Below are positions 1 through 9,468 of a DNA stretch of 64,000 nt, in pieces. Within the stretch, counting starts at the first letter, position 1. Each line of letters begins with the position of its first letter. Made by a program: the position numbers and the translations under genes. Source of the stretch: Knufia peltigerae (taxonomy: Eukaryota > Ascomycota > Eurotiomycetes > Chaetothyriales > Trichomeriaceae). The stretch lies in assembly GCA_030247855.1 (NCBI GenBank), contig JAPDRN010000133.1, positions 24,574 to 88,573 on the forward strand. The letters run 5' to 3'. Under the pieces are notes generated by a model. That model was not told the DNA's origin, searched no databases, and saw only the letters and a list, made by a program, of their open reading frames with translations.

Positions 1-531
1 AACTTCGTCGGTCGTGAGCGCCTGTTCCAGGTGCTGATGGCAGCGCTGGTGATCCCGGCACAGGTGGCGATGCTGCCGCTGTTCCTGCTGATGAAGCAGC
101 TGGGCCTGGTCAACAGTTTCGGCGGCGTGATCGTGCCGGCGCTGGCCAGCGTGTTCGGCATCTTCCTGGTGCGCCAGTACGCCCGCTCGATTCCCGATGA
201 GCTGCTGGAAGCGGCGCGCATCGACGGGGCAGGGGAGCTGCGGATCTTCTTCCAGATCGTGCTGCCGATGCTGAAGCCGGTGCTGGTGACGCTGGCGATC
301 TTCACCTTCATGGGCGCATGGAACGATTTCATGTGGCCACTGATCGTGTTGACCGACCAGGAGCACTACACTTTGCCGGTGGCGCTGGCCACCCTCTCGC
401 GCGAACACATCATGGACGTGGAAATGATGATGGCCGGCGCAGTGGTTACCGTGGTTCCGGTGCTGGCGCTGTTCCTGGTGCTGCAGCGGTACTACATCCA
501 AGGGTTGTTGCTGGGGAGCGTGAAGGGATGA
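1..531 (+). CDS. Carbohydrate ABC transporter permease, MalG/LacG type (5' end missing)
   Basis: Inner-membrane permease subunit of a binding-protein-dependent sugar importer. The frame is open from base 1, so the start lies before the window; 176 codons are visible. The EAA cytoplasmic loop that contacts the ATPase is clear around codons 67-95, with EAARIDGAGE followed by IVLPMLKP, the form typical of the MalG side of the family. Hydrophobic segments flank it, and the C-terminus ends in GLLLGSVKG, also usual for this family. The stop overlaps the ATG of the next gene (ATGA), so the two are translationally coupled and probably one operon for uptake and use of a glycan. The substrate cannot be told from this fragment. 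Confidence 0.93.
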   Translation, partial: NFVGRERLFQVLMAALVIPAQVAMLPLFLLMKQLGLVNSFGGVIVPALASVFGIFLVRQYARSIPDELLEAARIDGAGELRIFFQIVLPMLKPVLVTLAIFTFMGAWNDFMWPLIVLTDQEHYTLPVALATLSREHIMDVEMMMAGAVVTVVPVLALFLVLQRYYIQGLLLGSVKG

Positions 532-3500
532 AGCGTGCGATCGCCGTTGGACTGGGCCTGTTGTGGTCTTCCCTGGCGATCGCCGCACCACCGGCGCTCC
601 CCGCGCCGAAGGTGCTGGATGATTTCGACGACATCAGCGCATGGAAGCTGGTGTTGTCCGACCAGGTCAGTGGCTCGCTGCGGCCGGTCAGTGGTGCCGG
701 CGGTGGCCGTGCGCTGTGCCTGGATTACGACTTCCATGAGGTCTCCGGCTACGTCGGCATCCGTCGCCCGCTGAACATCGAGTACCCGGCCAACTATCGT
801 TTCGGTTTCCAGCTGCGCGGCGATTCGCCGGCCAATGACCTGCAGTTCAAGCTGATCGACGCCAGCGGCGACAACGTGTGGTGGGTCAATCGCCCTGGCT
901 ACGCTTTCCCCAAGGCATGGACGCCGGTGGAGTACCGCCGCCGGCAGATCGACAAGGCGTGGGGGCCATCGCCAGAGAAGGACATGACGCGCAGCGCGTC
1001 GATGGAATTCACCATCTACAGCAAGGTCGGCGGCCGCGGTACCGTGTGCTTCGACAAGCTGACCCTGCAGGGCCTGCCCGCGCAGGATGATTCGGCGCTG
1101 CGGCCCTCGGTGATCGCCGATACCGCAACCGCGCTGCAGGACCGGATGATCGACGGCAAGTCCGATACCTTCTGGATCAGTGGCGGGGTCAAGCAGCAGA
1201 CCATCAGCCTGGACCTGCACAAGAGCCGCGAGATCGGCGGTGCGGTGATCGACTGGCTGCCCGACCTGGAAGCGAACCGCTACACCGTGCGTACCTCCGA
1301 GGATGGCCGTGACTGGCGTACCGTGCGCGAAGTGACCGCCGGTGCCGGCGGCCGCGACTGGCTGGCACTGCCCGACACAGATGCGCGATACGTGCGTTTC
1401 GACCTGCAGGGCGGGCCGAACTGGCGCTACGGCATCCGTGACATCACCCTGAAGCCGCTGGCGTTCGCCGCGACTCCCAATGCCTTCCTGTCCTCGGTGG
1501 CGGCCGATCTGCCGCGTGGCGCATTGCCGCGTGCGTACGTTGGCGAGCAGCCGTACTGGACCCTGCTTGGCCTGGACGGTGGCCAGGAACAGGCGTTGAT
1601 CAGTGAGGACGGCGCACTGGAGCCGGCCAAGGGCAGCTTCAGCATCGAGCCGTTCATCCGCCTCGACGGCAAGTTGCTGGATTGGGCCGACGTTGCCATC
1701 ACCCAGTCGCTGCAGGATCGCTACCTGCCGATCGCTACGGTCGACTGGGTGCACGAGAAGGCCGGTCTGTCGGTGACCAGCTTCGTGCAGGGCACACCCG
1801 AACGTGCTCAGCTGATCGGGCGCTACCGGTTGAGCAATCCGGACAAGGTCCCGCACGAATACACCCTGGCATTGGCGATCCGCCCGTGGCAGGTCAATCC
1901 ACCCACCCAGTTCCTCAACACGGTGGGCGGCTTCAGCCGCATCGACAGCCTGGACGTTGGCGAGCAGCTGGTACGCATCAATGGCGAGCCGCGGCTGTAT
2001 CCCCTGCAGGTACCGGATGCGCGCTTTGCCAGCAGCTTCGACGGCAAGCTGGAGGCGATGCACTTGGCCAGCGGCGACCTGCCCGGCACCACCGCCGTAA
2101 AGGATCCGACCGGCATGGCGTCCGGCGCGCTGCTGTACACGATCAAGCTCGAACCCGGGCAGAGCCGCGAGGTGGCGATCGTGCTGCCACAGACCGGCAG
2201 CTGGGCGCCGCAAGCGCTGGACGTGGCCAAGGCGCAGCAGCAGGTCGCGGCAATGTGGCGCGACAAGTTGGGTGCAGTGACTCTGCAGGTGCCGGCTGCC
2301 GGCCAGCCGCTGGTGGAAACCCTGCGCACCGCAGTGGCGCACATGCTGATCTCTCGGGTTGGCCCGCGCCTGCAGCCGGGCACGCGTTCCTATGCACGCA
2401 GTTGGATCCGCGACGGCGCGATGATCTCCGAAGGCCTGCTGCGGATGGGCCGCAGCGATGCCGTGCGGGACTACGTGACGTGGTATGCGCCTTACCAGTT
2501 TGAAAACGGCAAGGTGCCGTGCTGCGTGGATGCGCGTGGCAGCGATCCGGTACCGGAGAACGACAGCCACGGCGAGTTGATCTACAACATCGCCGAATAC
2601 GGCCGTTACACCGGCGACACCGCCTTCCTCGAGCAGATGTGGCCACATGTGCTGGGCGCCTACAGCTACATGGAACAACTGCGGGGCAGCGAGCGCACCG
2701 AAGAGAACCGCGCACGCAATCCTGCCTTCTACGGGATGATGCCGGCCTCGATCAGCCACGAGGGCTATTCGGCCAAGCCGATGCATTCGTACTGGGACAA
2801 CTTCTGGGCGCTGCGTGGTTACAAGGATGCCGCGCAGGTGGCGGCGCAGCTGGGCAAGGTCGAGGCGATGCAGATCAGCGAATCGCGCGATCAGTTCCGT
2901 GATGACCTGCAGTCCTCGCTGCTGGCGGCCATGCAGCAGCATCGCATCGACTACCTGCCGGGTTCGGCCGAGCTGGGTGATTTCGACGCTACCTCCACCA
3001 CGATCGCGTTGGCACCGGGAGGCGAGCAGGGGCGGTTGCCGCAGGAGGCGCTGGACGCGACCTTCCAGCGTTACTGGAACGAATTCGTCGCGCGCCGCGA
3101 TGGCAAGCGCGAATGGAAGGACTACACGCCGTACGAATGGCGCAACGTCGCCGCGTTCGTGCGCCTGGGCTGGCGCGATCGCGCCTGGCAGGCCACCGAG
3201 TTCTTCTTCAAGGATCGCGCGCCGCAGGCCTGGAACCAGTGGGCAGAGGTGGTCTCGCGTACGCCGCGCAAGCCGTTCTTTGTGGGTGACCTGCCGCATG
3301 CGTGGGTCGCATCGGACTTCGTCCGTTCGGCGCTGGACATGTTTGCCTACAACCGCGACGCGGATGAAGCACTGGTGCTCGCCGCCGGTATCCCGGTGGC
3401 GTGGCTGCAGGGCAACGGCATCGCCGTGCAGGGCCTGCGCACGCCGCAAGGGCAGCTCAACTATCGCCTGCAGCGCAGCGACAAGCAGCTGGTGCTGGAC

Positions 3501-3695
3501 GTGCAGCCTGGCCTGGTGCCGCCGGCCGGCGGCGTGGTGCTGCCATGGCCGTATGCAGGCGAGCCGGGCCAGGCGACGGTCAACGGCGAGGCGGTGGAAT
3601 GGATCAACAACGAGCTGCATGTGCACCAGTTGCCGGCACGGGTCGAGATCGATGTGCCGAGCGCGGTGCGCCGTGCCGAACGCAAGGAAAAGTAA
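528..3695 (+). CDS. Secreted discoidin-domain, six-hairpin glycosidase-like protein
   Basis: A 1055-aa exported protein, probably acting on a polysaccharide or oligosaccharide. It starts with a signal peptide ending near SLAIAAPPA (residue about 22). A beta-rich N-terminal region (DFDDISAWKL) is followed at about residues 195-310 by an F5/8-type C (discoidin) fold with IDGKSDTFW and ARYVRFDLQG. From about residue 600 it looks like an alpha/alpha barrel glycosidase, with SYARSWIRDGAMISEGLLRMG, ENDSHGELIYNIAEY and HSYWDNFWALRG. The ATG overlaps the upstream permease stop, which fixes this start and suggests co-expression with a sugar importer. Similar Xanthomonadaceae proteins are usually just called coagulation factor 5/8 type domain proteins. 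The linkage it cleaves is unknown to me. Confidence 0.85.
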   Translation: MKRAIAVGLGLLWSSLAIAAPPALPAPKVLDDFDDISAWKLVLSDQVSGSLRPVSGAGGGRALCLDYDFHEVSGYVGIRRPLNIEYPANYRFGFQLRGDSPANDLQFKLIDASGDNVWWVNRPGYAFPKAWTPVEYRRRQIDKAWGPSPEKDMTRSASMEFTIYSKVGGRGTVCFDKLTLQGLPAQDDSALRPSVIADTATALQDRMIDGKSDTFWISGGVKQQTISLDLHKSREIGGAVIDWLPDLEANRYTVRTSEDGRDWRTVREVTAGAGGRDWLALPDTDARYVRFDLQGGPNWRYGIRDITLKPLAFAATPNAFLSSVAADLPRGALPRAYVGEQPYWTLLGLDGGQEQALISEDGALEPAKGSFSIEPFIRLDGKLLDWADVAITQSLQDRYLPIATVDWVHEKAGLSVTSFVQGTPERAQLIGRYRLSNPDKVPHEYTLALAIRPWQVNPPTQFLNTVGGFSRIDSLDVGEQLVRINGEPRLYPLQVPDARFASSFDGKLEAMHLASGDLPGTTAVKDPTGMASGALLYTIKLEPGQSREVAIVLPQTGSWAPQALDVAKAQQQVAAMWRDKLGAVTLQVPAAGQPLVETLRTAVAHMLISRVGPRLQPGTRSYARSWIRDGAMISEGLLRMGRSDAVRDYVTWYAPYQFENGKVPCCVDARGSDPVPENDSHGELIYNIAEYGRYTGDTAFLEQMWPHVLGAYSYMEQLRGSERTEENRARNPAFYGMMPASISHEGYSAKPMHSYWDNFWALRGYKDAAQVAAQLGKVEAMQISESRDQFRDDLQSSLLAAMQQHRIDYLPGSAELGDFDATSTTIALAPGGEQGRLPQEALDATFQRYWNEFVARRDGKREWKDYTPYEWRNVAAFVRLGWRDRAWQATEFFFKDRAPQAWNQWAEVVSRTPRKPFFVGDLPHAWVASDFVRSALDMFAYNRDADEALVLAAGIPVAWLQGNGIAVQGLRTPQGQLNYRLQRSDKQLVLDVQPGLVPPAGGVVLPWPYAGEPGQATVNGEAVEWINNELHVHQLPARVEIDVPSAVRRAERKEK

Positions 3696-3697
3696 GC

Positions 3698-4582
3698 ATG
3701 CGAGGTCCGCTCGGAATCGGTCGCGGTTTCTGCGCGCTGGGGCTGGCGATCGCGCTGGCCTTGCCGGGATTGGCGGCAGCCGCCTTGCCGGCCAGCACCG
3801 CAGATGCGGCCACAGCGGTCAACGAACCCGGCATGAGCATGGTGACGTTCAACCTGCACCATGATCGCGAGGACTGGCCCAGCCGTCGTCGCACGATCGT
3901 GGCTGAGCTCAAGCGCCTGCAGCCTGATGCGATCGCGCTGCAGGAAGTGATCCAGAAGCGCAACGTACGCAACCAGGCGCAGTGGCTGGCCAGCCAGCTC
4001 GGTTACCGGTACGTGTTCGTGTCCACCGATCCAGTGGGTGCGCCAAAGCGGTATGGCAATGCGCTGCTGACCCGGCGCCCGATCCAGGCGCATGGCGAGC
4101 ACCTGCTGCTGCCGCTGGATGACTACCGCACCGTGGCCCATCTGCGCATCGACGTGGACGGCAAGCCGGTCAACGTCTACGCCACCCATCTCAACGAGCG
4201 CAGTGATGACGCCGGCCAGCGCATCCGCCGCAGTCAGGTCGAGGATCTGCTGCGTTTCATCGCTGGCAGTTCTGCAGGTGCACCGGTCGTGATTGCCGGC
4301 GACTTCAATGCATTGGTCGATGCCGGCGATCTGAGTGAGCTGCGCAGCCACTACGGCGACAGCTACGGCAGCGTGCACGTCAACACCGACCTGGCCGGTG
4401 TCAGTACGCTCAACCGGCACTACTACCAAGCACCATCGCGGATCGACCACATCTTCTTCCAGCAGGACCAGATGGTCGCGCGCGAAGCGAAGATCCTGTT
4501 CGACCAGCCGGATGACGGCGGCCGTTGGGCGTCGGATCACTACGGGGTGTGGACCCGGCTGCAGTTCGCGCCAGCAAACTGA
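3698..4582 (+). CDS. Endonuclease/exonuclease/phosphatase (EEP) family protein, exported
   Basis: A 294-aa member of the DNase I-like EEP superfamily. The predicted signal peptide runs to about residue 29 (LALPGLAAAALPA), so it acts outside the cytoplasm. The metal and catalytic set is intact: N52 in TFNLHHD, E83 in LQEV, H164 in YATHLN, D202 and N204 in GDFNAL, D250-H251 in RIDHIFF, and D280-H281 in ASDHYGV. Family members hydrolyse phosphodiesters in nucleic acids, inositol phosphates or sphingomyelin; the substrate here is open. It begins 2 nt after the glycosidase-like gene, so it is probably in the same operon. Compare the degenerate paralogue at 16059-16895. Confidence 0.88.
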   Translation: MRGPLGIGRGFCALGLAIALALPGLAAAALPASTADAATAVNEPGMSMVTFNLHHDREDWPSRRRTIVAELKRLQPDAIALQEVIQKRNVRNQAQWLASQLGYRYVFVSTDPVGAPKRYGNALLTRRPIQAHGEHLLLPLDDYRTVAHLRIDVDGKPVNVYATHLNERSDDAGQRIRRSQVEDLLRFIAGSSAGAPVVIAGDFNALVDAGDLSELRSHYGDSYGSVHVNTDLAGVSTLNRHYYQAPSRIDHIFFQQDQMVAREAKILFDQPDDGGRWASDHYGVWTRLQFAPAN

Positions 4583-4593
4583 CGCACGCCTCG

Positions 4594-4671
4594 GTAGAGA
4601 CCAACCTTGGTTGGCACAGGCGCTGCCGCGTGCATGAAACCAACGGCGCCAACCAGGGTTCGCCTCTACCA
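4594..4671. repeat. SMAG/GTAG-type palindromic repeat pair
   Basis: GTAGAGACCAACC-tt-GGTTGG at 4594-4614 is followed by a facing half ending in CGCCTCTACC at 4671. The GTAG head plus short palindrome is the hallmark of the S. maltophilia SMAG repeats. Confidence 0.7.
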
Positions 4672-4722
4672 GAGCGTGCCCTCTTGATGGCAGGGGGCGC
4701 TGGGCCCAGACGCACAAAAAAA

Positions 4723-4752
4723 AACGGCGGGGATCATCGATCCCCGCCGTTT
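4723..4752 (-). terminator. Rho-independent terminator of rne
   Basis: A 12-bp stem (AACGGCGGGGAT and its complement) sits 24 nt beyond the rne stop. A run of A on the plus strand (4716-4724) gives the U tract on the minus transcript. Confidence 0.88.
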
Positions 4753-4775
4753 CGTTGTTGCCGATCAACGATGGA

Positions 4776-7700
4776 TCAGGCGGCAGGCGGCGTGCGCTTG
4801 CCGGCGTCCTCGTCTTCTTCCGAGGCCTGCGCGTCGGCGGCCTGTGCGGCAGCGTCGGCGTGGCCATCAGCGATCGGGTCGACCACCGCCGGCACGACCG
4901 GATCGGCGACCGGTGCAGCGGTTTCCACCGGTGCGGCTTCGACAGCCACCGGGGTTGCCGGCTGCTCGACGACCGGGGTGACTTCAACCTCGGCCTTCGG
5001 TTCGACCACCGGAGCAGCTTCAACCACCGGCGCAACGTCAGCCACCACCGGCTTCGGCTCGGCAACCGGTGCGGTTTCGATCACCGCAGTCGGTTCAGCG
5101 ACCGGAGCTGCTTCGATCGCAGCGGCAGCCTCGACCACCGGTGGCTTCACCTCGATCACCGGCGCTGCTTCGGGTGCCGGCTGTACCGGCGTCGCTGCAT
5201 CGATGGCATCCAGCATGCTGGTCTGCACCGGCGACGGGGTCGGTTCGACCTTGGCGACGGCTTCCAGCGGAGCCGGGGTCTGCACCGCGGCGGCGACCGG
5301 AGCGGCTGCTTCGACCACGGCGCTGCTCACGGCAGCCATCGGGGCAACCGCGGCGGCTACCGCAACCGGTGCACGTGCCGGCTTGCCGGCATCAGCGGCG
5401 GCCGGCTCGACTTCGTCATCGAAATCGAATTCCGGCTGCGAACGCGACGGCTGCGCGGCGGCAACCGGGGTGTTCACCGAAGCCTGTGCAGTCTGCTCGG
5501 CGGAATCGCCGTCGTTGTCGTCGCCCTCGGCATCATCGCCGTCGTCCAGGTCATCACTCAGCACGTCACCGCCTGCGGCGTTCTCGGCACCACCACGACG
5601 ACGACGACGACCACCGCGACGGCCGCGACGACGGCGGGTTGCGCCTTCGCCGGTCTGGTCGCCTGGTGCTTCGGCCGCTGCATCTTCAACAGCCCCGGTC
5701 GCAACCACGACCTCAGCATCGGTCGACGCGACGGTATCCACGGCCGCGACAGTGTCGACCACGTTTTCAGTGGCAACGGCGGGTACCAGTGCCTTCTCTT
5801 CCTGCGCGACGACCGTGGCCGCAACCGCGGTCGTGGTAGCCACGGCAGCTGCTGCAGTCACGACATCAGCCGGGGCTTCGGCAGCGGCACGCTGCGGCTT
5901 CTCGGTCGGCTTGTCAGCGTCCTGCGGGCGCGGCTGCTTCGGCTGCTTCAGCTTCGGCTGCTGCTGGCCCTGACCCTGACCCTGACCCTGACCCTGACCC
6001 TGTTCGTTGCGCGGCTTGTTCTGCTGCTGCGGCTGCTGGGCATCCTTCGGCTTGCCCTGCTGCGGCTGCTGCTGGCCATTGCCATTGGCCTGGTTGCCGC
6101 CGTTGCGGCCATCCTTGCGCTGCTCACCGCGGTCCTTGCGGTTGCCGCCGTCCTTCTGCTGCTGCGCATTGCCATTGCCGCCATTGCCGCGGCTGTCTTC
6201 GCGGCGGTCCTTGCGGTCCTTGTTGCGATCCTTGTTGCGGTCACGACGGCCGCCATCCTGCTGCTGGCGCGCGGCCGGAGCCGGGGCCGGTGCAGGAGCG
6301 GGCTCGCCACCAAAGATGCGCTTCAGCCAACCAACCACGCCACCGCTGGCGGCGGCAGCCGGGGCCGCTGCGGCCACCGGTGCCGGGGCAGCGACCGGCT
6401 CCACTTCCTCGCGCACCGGGGCGGGCGAGTTGTGCTTGACCTGGGTCACCATCGGCGGCGGGATGTTCAGCTGGCCCTTGGTCAATGCGTGCACCGGCAG
6501 CTTGCGCGGGGTGCCGCGCTGGTAGCTCGGCTTGCCGCTTTCCTCGCCCAGTTCGTTGTCGCGCAGGCGGGTGACGGTGTAATGCGGGGTGTGCAGCTGC
6601 TCATCGGCGACGATCACGATCGGCGTCTCGTGGCGCTGTTCGATCTCGCGCAACGCGCTGCGCTTTTCATTGAGCAGGTAATTGGCGATCTCCACCGGGG
6701 CCTGTACCAGCACCTGCCCGGTGTTCTCCTTCATCGCATGCTCTTCAGCGACGCGGATGATCGACAGCGACAGCGACTCGACGCTGCGCATGCGGCCATG
6801 GCCGTCGCAACGCGGGCAGACGATCTGGCTGGACTCGCCCAGGCTCGGGCGCAGGCGCTGGCGGCTCATTTCCAGCAGGCCGAAGCGCGAGATGCGGCCG
6901 ACCTGCACGCGTGCACGGTCGTACTTCAGCGCGTTCGCCAGGCGGTTCTCGACTTCGCGCTGGTGCTTGTTGGAAGCCATGTCGATGAAGTCGATCACCA
7001 CCAGGCCGCCGAGGTCGCGCAGGCGCAGCTGGCGGGCCACTTCCTCGGCCGCTTCCAGGTTGGTCTGGAACGCGGTGTCCTCGATGTCGCTGCCCTTGGT
7101 GGCGCGCGAGGAATTGACGTCGACGGCAGTCAGCGCTTCGGTCTGGTCGACCACGATCGAACCGCCCGAGGGCAGGCGCACGTTGCGCTCGTAGGCGCCT
7201 TCGATCTGCGATTCGATCTGGAAGCGGTTGAACAGCGGGATGTCGTCCTTGTAATGCTTGAGCTTGCGCAGGGTCTGCGGCATCACCTGCTGCATGAACT
7301 CCTTGGCGTGCTCGTACATCTCCTCGGTGTCCACCAGGATCTCGCCGATGTCGGCGCGCAGGTAGTCACGCAGGGCGCGCACGATCAGGCGCGATTCCTG
7401 GTAGATCAGGAACGGGGCCGGTTTGCTCAGGGCGGCTTCGGCGATGGCGCGCCAGACGTTCAGCAGGTAGTCCAGATCCCACTGCAGCTCTTCCGCATCG
7501 CGGCCGACGCCGGCGGTACGGATGATGACGCCCATTTCGTCGGGGATGTTCAGCTTGTCCAGGGCGTCCTTCAGGGCCGCCCGGTCTTCACCCTCGATGC
7601 GACGGGAAACACCGCCGGCGCTGGGCGAATTCGGCATCAGCACCATGTAGCGGCCAGCCAGGGAGATGAACGTGGTCAGGGCAGCGCCCTTGTTGCCACG

Positions 7701-8021
7701 TTCTTCCTTGTCGACCTGGACGACGATTTCCTGGCCTTCCCTCAGCAGCTCGCGGATGCCGGCCTTGTTGTGGTCGACACCGGCCTGGAAGTAATCGCGG
7801 GAGATTTCCTTCAGCGGCAGGAAGCCGTGGCGGCCGCCACCGTATTCAACGAAGGCCGCTTCCAGCGAGGGCTCGATGCGGAAGATCCGGCCCTTGTAGA
7901 TGTTGGACTTCTTCTGTTCCTTGGACGGCTGCTCGATGTCGATGTCATACAACGACTGGCCATCCACGATGGCAACACGCAGCTCTTCAGCCTGCGTGGC
8001 GTTGATCAGCATTCGCTTCAT
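4776..8021 (-). CDS. rne: Ribonuclease E
   Basis: Essential endoribonuclease for mRNA decay and rRNA/tRNA processing and scaffold of the degradosome; 1081 aa, close to E. coli size. The N-terminal S1 domain (SNIYKGRIFRIEPSLEAAF) and DNase I-like catalytic region (TAVDVNSSRATKGSD with the second acidic site in VVIDFIDM) are intact, and the Zn-link is CPRCDGHG. After about residue 500 the protein becomes low-complexity: Arg/Asn/Gln-rich segments likely to bind RNA or partners, a hexanucleotide-encoded GQ run, and a long Ala/Val/Pro/Glu tail with APVVEP-type repeats. It is divergent from rluC, the same arrangement as in E. coli. GAGGA lies upstream of the ATG, and the terminator at 4723 follows. 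Confidence 0.98.
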   Translation of the reverse strand: MKRMLINATQAEELRVAIVDGQSLYDIDIEQPSKEQKKSNIYKGRIFRIEPSLEAAFVEYGGGRHGFLPLKEISRDYFQAGVDHNKAGIRELLREGQEIVVQVDKEERGNKGAALTTFISLAGRYMVLMPNSPSAGGVSRRIEGEDRAALKDALDKLNIPDEMGVIIRTAGVGRDAEELQWDLDYLLNVWRAIAEAALSKPAPFLIYQESRLIVRALRDYLRADIGEILVDTEEMYEHAKEFMQQVMPQTLRKLKHYKDDIPLFNRFQIESQIEGAYERNVRLPSGGSIVVDQTEALTAVDVNSSRATKGSDIEDTAFQTNLEAAEEVARQLRLRDLGGLVVIDFIDMASNKHQREVENRLANALKYDRARVQVGRISRFGLLEMSRQRLRPSLGESSQIVCPRCDGHGRMRSVESLSLSIIRVAEEHAMKENTGQVLVQAPVEIANYLLNEKRSALREIEQRHETPIVIVADEQLHTPHYTVTRLRDNELGEESGKPSYQRGTPRKLPVHALTKGQLNIPPPMVTQVKHNSPAPVREEVEPVAAPAPVAAAAPAAAASGGVVGWLKRIFGGEPAPAPAPAPAARQQQDGGRRDRNKDRNKDRKDRREDSRGNGGNGNAQQQKDGGNRKDRGEQRKDGRNGGNQANGNGQQQPQQGKPKDAQQPQQQNKPRNEQGQGQGQGQGQGQQQPKLKQPKQPRPQDADKPTEKPQRAAAEAPADVVTAAAAVATTTAVAATVVAQEEKALVPAVATENVVDTVAAVDTVASTDAEVVVATGAVEDAAAEAPGDQTGEGATRRRRGRRGGRRRRRGGAENAAGGDVLSDDLDDGDDAEGDDNDGDSAEQTAQASVNTPVAAAQPSRSQPEFDFDDEVEPAAADAGKPARAPVAVAAAVAPMAAVSSAVVEAAAPVAAAVQTPAPLEAVAKVEPTPSPVQTSMLDAIDAATPVQPAPEAAPVIEVKPPVVEAAAAIEAAPVAEPTAVIETAPVAEPKPVVADVAPVVEAAPVVEPKAEVEVTPVVEQPATPVAVEAAPVETAAPVADPVVPAVVDPIADGHADAAAQAADAQASEEDEDAGKRTPPAA
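5968..6003. repeat. Hexanucleotide tandem repeat inside rne
   Basis: CCCTGA occurs five times in a row from 5968, followed by the variant CCCTGT. On the coding strand it encodes alternating Gln-Gly. Unit gain or loss would change the scaffold-tail length without a frameshift. Confidence 0.9.
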
Positions 8022-8427
8022 TGTTGCGTTCCTCGCAAGCGGCTACCGCGCGGAACGCCATGGAGTTTCGCCTCTGGACACGGCTCGCCGCCCATTCGCG
8101 CAAGCGCGGGGAGGGCGGCTTGGGTTTCCAGCGCTACGACACCACGGCAGGCCGCGGGAGCGCTTCAATTTTCTGGTTTTGGGTGTTACAGGGCCGGCGG
8201 CAGCTGTCAGCCAGGCTGGAGCGCCGCACGGGACATGTTCAGCGCGACTGCGTGTCAGGCAATCGGCGATGGCCGGGAACGCCGGTGAGCCGCTAACATG
8301 GCCGCCCCGCGGGCGGTGGTCGCGCACTGTGCCGGATTCGTCGGAAGCGGGGCTTCTGGCCCTGAGTAACTTCCAACGAAATCAATCCCTTATCTCGCCC
8401 CCCGAGTGTAACAGAATAAACAGGCTG
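8022..8427. promoter_or_regulatory. Divergent rne/rluC control region
   Basis: 406 nt between two divergent starts. The rne side is GC-rich with several possible hairpins over about 130 nt before an AT-rich patch (8167-8200), which fits a long structured rne leader; in E. coli rne is autoregulated through such a leader. I see no clear -10/-35 pair for either gene, so the exact promoters are not assigned. Confidence 0.45.
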
Positions 8428-9402
8428 ATGACTGCACAAGACCCTACCAAGCCGGCCGGCGACAAGCCTTCCGTGCGCATGATCACCGTTCCGGCCGACC
8501 GCGCCGGCCAGCGCCTGGACAATTTCCTGCTCGGCCAGCTCAAGGGTGCCCCGCGCAGCCTGGTCTACAAGCTGGTCCGCAGCGGCCAGGTGCGCGTCAA
8601 TGGCGGCCGCGCCAAGGCTGAGCGCAAGCTGGAGGCCGGCGACGAAGTGCGGATACCGCCCGTTCGTCTCACTGAAGAAGGAGACAAGGCGGGTCCTCCC
8701 GAGGCGTTCATGCGTCGGCTGGAACAGGCCATCGTTTTCGAAGACGCCCGCCTGCTGGCGCTGAACAAGCCGACCGGCGTCGCCAGCCACGGCGGCAGCG
8801 GCATCAGCTTTGGCGCCATCGAGACCCTGCGTGCCCTGCGCCCCGGGCAGACCCTGGAGCTGGTCCACCGGCTGGACCGCGACACCTCGGGCCTGTTGAT
8901 CGTGGCCAAGAAGCGTTCGGCGCTGAGCGAGCTGCAGGCGCTGCTGCGTGAAGACCACGGCTCCGGCATCCGCAAGCGCTACCTGACTCTGCTTGCCGGG
9001 CGCATGCCGGACGGTGTGATGACGGTCGATGCGCCGTTGCACGTAGGCCTGCGCCAGGGCGGCGAGCGTCATGTGCAGGTCAATGCGATCGGCAAGGAAT
9101 CCATCAGCCATTTCCGGGTGCTGGAGCGCAAGGGTGGCCACTCCTACTGCGAAGTGCGCATCGAAACCGGCCGCACCCACCAGATCCGCGTGCATGCCCA
9201 GCATCTGGGGCATCCTGTGGCTGGAGACGACAAATACGGCGATCCTGCAGTCAACAAGCGGCTTCGTGAGCAGATCGGGCTGAAGCGCCTGTTCCTGCAT
9301 GCCGCGTCGCTGGAATTCGCGCTGGACGACGGCAAGAGCCCGTATGTGCTGAGCGCGCCGCTGGCGGATGAGCTGGTCGAGGCGCTGGACAGACTCCGCT
9401 GA
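8428..9402 (+). CDS. rluC: 23S rRNA pseudouridine synthase, RluC/RluD type
   Basis: Isomerises specific uridines in 23S rRNA helices; 324 aa. An N-terminal S4 RNA-binding domain (QRLDNFLLGQLKGAPRS, about residues 25-90) precedes the RluA-family catalytic domain. The catalytic Asp lies in HRLDRDTSG and further family motifs are GRTHQIRVHA and LFLHA. The position divergent to rne matches E. coli rluC and supports that assignment over rluD. The ATG at 8428 was chosen because the alignable sequence begins soon after it. The stop is followed by a 547-nt repeat-filled gap. Confidence 0.93.
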   Translation: MTAQDPTKPAGDKPSVRMITVPADRAGQRLDNFLLGQLKGAPRSLVYKLVRSGQVRVNGGRAKAERKLEAGDEVRIPPVRLTEEGDKAGPPEAFMRRLEQAIVFEDARLLALNKPTGVASHGGSGISFGAIETLRALRPGQTLELVHRLDRDTSGLLIVAKKRSALSELQALLREDHGSGIRKRYLTLLAGRMPDGVMTVDAPLHVGLRQGGERHVQVNAIGKESISHFRVLERKGGHSYCEVRIETGRTHQIRVHAQHLGHPVAGDDKYGDPAVNKRLREQIGLKRLFLHAASLEFALDDGKSPYVLSAPLADELVEALDRLR

Positions 9403-9468
9403 CGGCAGTTCGGCGGCGCCGGTCGCTTGGTCGGTGCCGTCGTTCCCCTGCGATGAGTGGGCTTGTCA

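Noticed and set aside
492..3626. A 1044-codon open frame antisense to the discoidin/glycosidase-like gene
   Set aside because: The long frame is a by-product of high GC; its translation is His/Gln/Arg-rich with no domain, while the plus strand has signal peptide and motifs.
4755..8288. A 1177-codon plus-strand open frame over rne
   Set aside because: It is the shadow of the low-complexity rne sequence; the minus strand encodes an intact RNase E.
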